The translations under genes were made by a program, and so were the position numbers. Under the pieces are notes generated by a model that saw only the letters and a list, made by a program, of their open reading frames with translations, was not told where the DNA came from and searched no databases. Shown here one piece after another: positions 57,741-64,000 of a stretch of 64,000 bases of DNA. Origin of the DNA: Halichondria panicea (lineage: Eukaryota; Porifera; Demospongiae; Suberitida; Halichondriidae); NCBI RefSeq assembly GCF_963675165.1, contig NC_087379.1, positions 2,856,201 to 2,920,200 of the forward strand, written 5' to 3'. How positions within the stretch are numbered: the stretch's first letter is position 1; each line of letters starts with the position of its first letter.

Positions 57741-58591
57741 ATGAATGTCTCTGTGGACAACATGTCTTCTTCCTTAATCTTGACCTGTGAGGAGAGACGT
57801 TACATTGGTAGAATAACTGTGGACTTTGATACAGAGGCCATCTTTCTCGTGGGATACCTCATACTCCTAGTGACATTCTCAACATGTACATTCAACGGAT
57901 TTCTCATTATTCTCATGGTAATAACGATCAAGTCACTACACCAGACTGTGTATTTTCTAGTAGTTGTGCTTGATTTCAGATTATCAATCTTTAATTGCAT
58001 TACCATTCTCATATTTGAAATACCAGAAAAAGTTAGTGATCATCCTGTCCTTAATGGCTTGGGCTATTTCACTCTCTTTTGCTATTTTGCCTGTGGCTCT
58101 TGACTGTGCAATGTTTAGTCGTATCGCTTTTTATTGCACTGGTGGTAATGGTTGCACGAATACTAACGTCTGGCAGTCTTCCAGATTAGTAACAGTCACT
58201 TTGACAAATATCATGGGAAGCTTTGTACCACTTGTGCTCTATATAATCCTATTCCTGAAAGCAAAAATGTTACAGAAATCTATAATTATCGTACCCAACT
58301 GTGACGGTGATGATTCAAATCGCAGAAACAATGCTCGCCACAATATATACCACCTTCTTTTTCCTTTTTCTCGCACTATTTGGGGTCAACATAATTCCAT
58401 TCTCCTTCTTTATAGTTGGAAATTCCATCCTCGACACCCTTTCGATTCCTCCTCCTTCACAGTATGTCATTGCCACCACCATTTTTAGATCGTTGTACAA
58501 TATTCTGCCGCTAATCGATGCCATAGCCATAATAAGAAACAGTGATTTTCGACAGGCTGCTCGTTCATTCAAATCGAAACTTCTTGGTTAG
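57741..58591 (+). pseudogene. Class A GPCR with internal deletion (array copy 3)
   Basis: Close to copy 1 at both ends (NVSVDNMSS start; stop after KSKLLG) but lacks part of TM2 to TM3, including the DRF region. The deletion near 57985-58000 joins DFRLSIF to ITILIFEIPEK out of frame; a further indel lies near 58343. The TM5-TM7 part (PLVLYIILFLKAKMLQK, PLIDAIAII) remains readable in another frame. Confidence 0.85.
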
Positions 58592-59209
58592 GTTTACCTT
58601 CGATTCAAATTTACCAATTCCCGCATTACACCTATATCTAATCATTTCAAACTGAATAGCAAACTATTGTTACTCTGCATGCATGCTAAGTAGAAGGACT
58701 CAGTTTAACATGATCTAACTGAGTGTGCATTAATTATTGTGATTTGTATATGAGTAGTATGTCTATAGCTATAAATATTATATTATTGTAGAAGTACCAC
58801 AAAACATGTGAACATGTCTACATGTATAGGATAAAGTATCGAAACAAGCTATTATATCGGCCATCTGTCACAACGTTATTCACATGTATATTAGGATGCA
58901 TGGCAGTGTCTATATTTTGAGTGCAACTGACAAGGTTCAGTTATTATTATAGACGGGTATTATTTTATTATAGCGCGAACATAATTTACTAAAATTCACT
59001 AAAATTAGTACCAGTTTATAATTAGCTTCCCTGCATGACCATGAGTCAATTTTAGCCCACAAAAATCAGTTAAAACTGTCACTTATAAACTGAATTGTGT
59101 CATTATTCACATTTTGTGCAAATTCTGTGATTTAAATAATAGACTGATAATAATTTAAGCATTGTATAATAATAACAGTGCACAAAATAATAGTAAGAGT
59201 GCATGCTTG
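58592..59209. other. Spacer before the NNMT-like gene
   Basis: AT-rich, partly homologous to the other GPCR spacers up to about 58900. No gene seen. Confidence 0.55.
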
Positions 59210-59838
59210 TTAGTAAAAGAGGTCCTCTTCATTAAAACTTGGCAAATCATAATTATAGTCAGTTCGCTTGGGCAACAGTGAACTGATAGTACTTCGAGTT
59301 ACTGGTGGCGTTGACTGCAGAAGCATCTTGTACGATGTGTTTTTTTTCAGTACGGTCAAACCTTCAGTAAAAGAGAGTATGTTAATTTGCTATTAATTTA
59401 TAAGCAATGGCAATATTAATTATACAGACAATACAAATGTAGCTGTACCAGCTATCTTGCAAGCCATGTCAAGGTCCTCAGACTCAAGGTAAAGGGCGTG
59501 CAGATTCTCTTCCCCCTTCCAACATTGGTACGAATGACATTCACAGGCAGTGACAATAAGCATGCATCCTTTAGGCTTCAAATACCGACACACATTCTTA
59601 AAATAACGATAGAAAGTTTCCTTATCATCACATACTGCCTCCAGACAAAGATTAGTGTGGATGATGTTAAACTCCTCTTGGATATTATCGCCAAGGGGCT
59701 TGTCAGCTCTAGCATCACAGGGGGCCAATTGATGAATCTTATCCCGGATTTCTTGCTCACGGAGGTTAACAGCATTAGGGTCACTATTGTCTTCGAGTGT
59801 TCTCACCATATACTCGATATACGGTTTCCAGTTGTGAC
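59210..59838 (-). CDS. C-terminal part of an NNMT/PNMT-family methyltransferase
   Basis: Two exons, 59838-59449 and 59361-59210 (phase 1 junction, GT-AG), ending in TAA. They match the C-terminal two thirds of small-molecule methyltransferases of the NNMT/PNMT/TEMT family: NWKPYIEYMVRTLE, the CDARADKPLG turn, IIHTNLCLEAVCDD, YLKPKGCMLIVTACE. The N-terminal SAM-binding half (motif I region) is absent. An in-frame TGA lies just upstream of the exon's acceptor, and only 50 bases further on the segmental duplication begins. Upstream exons must lie beyond it, if they exist, so the gene may have been cut by the duplication. The last exon, a Ser/Thr-rich tail ending in DLFY, has no clear family match. 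Substrate unknown. Confidence 0.65.
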
Positions 59839-59887
59839 CTTTTCAAATAAGGTCAAATAAAAGACATAGCAGTATACACAACGCATT

Positions 59888-61505
59888 CATATCAAATACT
59901 TGCACTCACTGTGCCCCTCGATACTGCTGTCTGGACAGAGAGAGATGAGGCATGGAAAATCTGTTTCTATGTGTATATTGCTGTGATGAGTGCAATCTTT
60001 CTGAAATTAGACATCGTATCGATTGTAATGCTCATTAAGAAAGACTGTATTCGATTACCTACAAAGACATTCTTTGCTATCTACATGTCAACAGCAATCC
60101 TCGGCTTCAGTCGAGCACTTCATCTGGTGCTCGATCCATTTGGACTCGTAGGATTTATTTCAGATCGTTTCCCGGCATGGTTCATTGTTTCAAGAATGCT
60201 GAGTGCCTTTGGATTTCCTAGCCTGGTAGCAAGCACAACACTAATGATATTCACATTAGTAAAGTGGCAAAAGCAGTCCCTGGAAAACAGTGGTACCATT
60301 ACTGGAAATTCATAATTCTGATTATGCTGACACCTTATGTTATTGCTTTTGCTGCTGAGTTTATTGCAAACTTCACCCCCTACCCTGGGCTTGTAATTGT
60401 AAAGGTCTGTGGCCTATCCTTTGCACTCTGGGGTCTTGTGATGTGTTTGACCTTTATTTTCGCAGGGAACTGTTTGCTTCGTCAGCTTAGATTGCGAGGG
60501 AGAAAAACGGTTTGTGTGTCGACCTTTCGTGGCACTCCAGGACGTGATATGGAATTTCAAATGGCAACAAGACATGAATTCGCTTTCAGAGAGCAGCAAA
60601 GACATCAAACATGAAGTAGAAAAACTACACGAAAAATCACAATCATTACTTATGGAGCTGCACTCTTTGCAATTTCGTACTCTCTAATATCAATCGCGAG
60701 TGCTGTCATGATTTCAATACTCTTGTATGCATCATGTTTCGGATTTCAAGGAAGAGGACAATCAGCAATATGGCTGGCATTTGAGTTTAGCAAGAGAGTC
60801 AATGAAATAATTCTCACAATTGTGCTTCTCTACTCAGTAACTGATGTAACAGGAGTATTGCGAGTCTTTTTCGGAAAGTGCTGCATGACCGAGGTGCAAC
60901 GTGGTCGAGTTGGACAGTGCAATAAGTTCAACAATCTTCAGAAAGACTCATCAACAAGTATTTTGTGCACACCAGAAAGACAGGGTGTTAGAAGTACAGA
61001 AAGCTTGAATGTCAGCCCAGATCAAGAAGGTACTGTTAGTGATCGATCTGATGAAAACAATGTCACTAACGAAATTCAAGACATGAGCACTGAAAGTATT
61101 CAAACGGCCGAAATGAATAGTACTGAAACTACTCCACAGTGCATACCCATTATCACTCTGACTCTGAGTCAACCGAGCTCAAGTGGAATTGAATTACCCA
61201 CCGCCAGTCAGCCTCTTGAAATAACAACACCAGATGAACAGATTGAGAATGAAAGGAGAGAAACAAGAAGATCAAGACATAGTAAAAGAAAAAGTTATTT
61301 TAAGACTATTGGAACCCAAACGACAGAACAAGTTGATTCTGCTGTACAAACCGAACCTGATCGAATCAAACCTGTTCCAAAGAAACGGCAACCAAAAAAG
61401 TTGAAGAATCAAATTTTGAATGATCGAAGAATTGCAGCTTTAAGGGAGACACCACACACACTAACTGCTATGCAAAATCGAATAACCCGAAAACGAACCA
61501 TATAG
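59888..61505 (+). pseudogene. Disabled copy of the PRRT-like gene
   Basis: Nearly identical to 48592-50210. It lacks the first 27 codons, ATG and promoter (the breakpoint falls inside the reading frame). It has a one-base deletion at about 60261 (gtaaaagtggc became gtaaagtggc) and a CGA to TGA stop at 60612-60614. The remaining tail frame, 60708-61505, is open. The low divergence outside these lesions indicates a recent duplication. Confidence 0.95.
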
Positions 61506-61831
61506 TCATTCACTGTGCTTTTTATGTATACTTAGTTCATTTGTATTGTATAATTGTGCACATCATATTCTCATGCACTGCTCACACATGCTATACTCAC
61601 TCATATGAACTGTAAATTTATCGGAATCCTCCAATGCAATATGTATCACTATGGTAACTGACACGACGATATGATTCTGATGAAAGACATGTGTATGATT
61701 TTCCCTTACCATAACATCACATGTCTAAAAACATGCAATAAAAGTTAAGAGGTCCAACAAAGTTTGACAACATAGACCCACAATGTACACATGGACACCT
61801 TTGTGAGGCTTTTCTATTACCTAACTTTATC

Positions 61832-63050
61832 ATTGCTGCTGTATGTACACTTGTGCACTCAATAGGATTGACCCTTTCCCAAACAAAATTAATGATGTAA
61901 GTAGATGCAGTGCATGTATTCCAACAAGGGCGTATGCCCTTGGTTCCAATGAACCATAATTATAGTGGTTTCTCCAGCTACTGAATTGTCCCCTACACCA
62001 TGCAACTATATCGAAAGCACTGAGAGAGTGATTATAATTATGTTTACAATGTACTGACACGTTATAGCTGCACTCGGCTTGGATTCATCCTTTTTGATAT
62101 ACCAGTATCAGTCTTGTGTTTATACAAGGCCATTCACATGATTATGGTGACAGACTGACATGTTTATTGTGATAATTATTGTATGTCTGAGCTAATAAAC
62201 CCACGAGTATACACAATCTCTGTTGCTTGTGTATCAATAAATTAGGCAGCTTCCCGAGTCAGAAGCCATGCATGCACTTTTGATCATTAATGGTACTCCT
62301 TCAGGTGTGGGGTAGCTGTGTTGACATACATCAGCATGGAGATACTGCCCTTGATGCATTGGTGGGTTGATGGCTATAATTATATATATATGCACTCACA
62401 AAACACTTGGTTACACTAAATCACCATATTTGTACTCACATTTTCAATCTGAGGGCATGACCCATAATATAGTGGTTTCTCCAGCTACTGAATTGTCCCC
62501 TACACCATGCAACTATCGAAAGCACTGAGAGAAGTGATTATACAATGTACTGACACGTTATAGCTGCACTCGGCTTGGATTCATCCTTTTTGATATACCG
62601 GTATCAGTCTTGTGTTTATATACAAGGCCATTCACATGATTATGGTGACAGACTGACATGTTTATTGTGATAATTATTGTATGTCTGATTTTTTGAGCTA
62701 ATAAACCCATGAGTATACACAATCTCTGTTGCTTGTGTATCAGGCAGCTTCCGAGTCAGAAGCCATGCATGCACTTTTGATCGTTAATGGTACTCCTTCA
62801 GGTGTGGGTAGCTGTGTTGACATACATCAGCATGGAGATACTGCCCTTGATGCATGGGTGGGTTGATGGCTATAATTATATGCACTCACAAAACACTTGG
62901 TTACACTAAATCACCATATTTGTACATTTTCCTCACATTTTCAATCTGAGGGCATGTCACCACATGCTCTAGATTTATTTTGGTGTAGAGTTGAAATTGT
63001 GTGATACACACATAATTATGGCCTAATAGTATCGACCTATAGTATTATAC
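61832..63050. repeat. Two tandem units, copy B equivalent of 50541-52468
   Basis: The landmark gtggtttctccagctactga occurs at 61965 and 62472 only, against three in copy A. Other landmarks are as in copy A. AT dinucleotide expansions (near 62377) differ between the copies. Confidence 0.92.
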
Positions 63051-63052
63051 TA

Positions 63053-63967
63053 TAGCTATCCTGCAGGCGAACATAACCATGCATGCAGGGCTATGTAAAC
63101 AGAAGTCTTTATGTGCCTCTGCATGTCAGATTTATGGGATGTTATGACACGGCTGACTGTACATGCTCAGCTGTATGAGTTACTGTGCATGTATACACAA
63201 AATTGTACTGATTATGTAGTGTACATGTTGGGAGCATCCCATGGAAGGCTGCTGGATCTCCCTGAGATGTTTGAAGTTGCATTTGTTGTATGTTTTCCAA
63301 CCTTATTAAGTTAATGACTCCTTCCTTTCAAGGATATCACATTCAATGCATGAATCAGTGTTACTACAGTACATTACTACTATACATGCCTGTAGACATG
63401 TGATTGCAAACTATAGGGTGTAGTCATCATTTGTATCGTATATAATGTCAGAAATTAATGCTGTTTATGTGAGCGGCATCATGTCCCAAATACTTGTAAT
63501 CATAATATTTTAGGATTATTCTAGCACTACATTGTACGGTACCGAATAATAACATCATGGCCATTCTAATTCGTAGCCCATTTAGATATTATGGTAGCCA
63601 CTGTTAAAATTGAGAAATGACTCCAGCAACATAAATAAGCCACTGTATACATGTTAATGCGTGTGTCTTAGACTAGCCTCAACTCCAGCCCCTTCAGCCT
63701 GGAATCAAGGCTAGTCTTAGATCTACCCTAAATAAGCTTCCCTAACCCTAATTTAATAAATCTTGGCAATAGGATCTATTATGAGGCCACAAATCAGATG
63801 AACTTGGTAGGCTTTGTTGTGTAGCACATGCACGTACACAATTAAGGTGTATAGATCTAATGCCCCTCAATCAGTTTGATAGATAACTGTATTTAGTTTA
63901 AGAAGTAATAGGAAATAACTCAGTAGATACTATAGCCTGTGTAAATTCTGCTACAAATTCTGCTACA
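63053..63967. other. Spacer, copy B of 52650-53647
   Basis: Same order of short elements as in copy A, including the hairpin TAGCCTC...AAGGCTA at 63674-63713. No gene. Confidence 0.6.
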
Positions 63968-64000
63968 ATGAATGTCTCTGTAGACAACATGTCTTCCTTG
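63968..64000 (+). CDS. Start of a further class A GPCR copy, cut by the window end
   Basis: Eleven codons identical in protein to the start of array copy 1 (MNVSVDNMSSL). Whether this copy is intact cannot be told from here. Confidence 0.6.
   Translation, partial: MNVSVDNMSSL

Larger units (their letters stand above)
59888..64000 (+). repeat. Segmental duplication, copy B (runs off the window)
   Basis: Matches copy A from 48592. It is about 1 kb shorter over the same landmarks, because one tandem unit and the MITE are missing. It ends, at the window edge, in the start of a GPCR-like frame, so the duplication continues beyond 64000. Confidence 0.93.

Noticed and set aside
59259-59360. Alternative last-exon frame of the NNMT-like gene (EKKHIVQDASAVNATSNS)
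   Set aside because: It does not fit the phase-1 donor at 59449; the other frame does and is open for 50 codons.

Overview
The window is nuclear DNA from an animal, most likely a demosponge of the Amphimedon type (inference). It has intron-rich genes with canonical GT-AG junctions and introns from about 55 bases to 3.7 kb. The gene set is typical of metazoans: CEP104, a zyxin-family LIM protein, CDK10, NIP7 and GPCRs. There are also single-exon receptor-like genes and AT-rich spacers full of small inverted-repeat elements. No bacterial, viral, CRISPR, rRNA or convincing tRNA features were seen.

Layout. 230-9543 (+) is a complete 27-exon CEP104 gene for a ciliary-tip/centriolar TOG protein. 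9.5-11.6 kb is spacer with a 0.66-kb element bearing long terminal inverted repeats and a duplicated segment. 11618-12507 (-) is a two-exon EEF1AKMT4-type lysine methyltransferase with a probable GC-AG intron. 13218-21992 (+) is a six-exon rhodopsin-family GPCR with a long cytoplasmic tail. 22327-31830 (-) is a large zyxin/LPP/TRIP6-type protein with three LIM domains. It sits 173 bases head-to-head with CDK10 (32004-35893, +). 36-39.8 kb holds repeats, hairpins and the broken 3' end of a membrane receptor gene. 39830-41300 (-) is an unrecognised coiled-coil protein, 180 bases head-to-head with NIP7 (41481-45472, +).

From about 46.6 kb the character changes to single-exon receptor-like genes and recent duplications. 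Two divergent intronless seven-pass proteins resembling the membrane domain of PRRT3/PRRT4 lie at 46687-48153 (-) and 48510-50210 (+). They are followed by an array of decayed class-A GPCR copies (53.6, 55.8 and 57.7 kb) and the C-terminal half of an NNMT-like methyltransferase (59.2-59.8 kb, -). A segmental duplication then copies 48592 to beyond 53680 onto 59888 to the end of the window. The second PRRT-like copy is a pseudogene with a missing 5' end, a frameshift and a stop. The two copies date an inserted MITE: it is present at 52471-52647, and the duplicate carries a clean TA empty site.

The housekeeping half (centriole/cilium, translation-factor methylation, adhesion, cell cycle, ribosome assembly) shows no common pathway. 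The last 17 kb looks like a lineage-specific receptor cluster under birth-and-death evolution. Exon boundaries were placed by hand from splice signals, reading phase and remembered family sequences, with no database search. Statements of family identity are recognition from memory.
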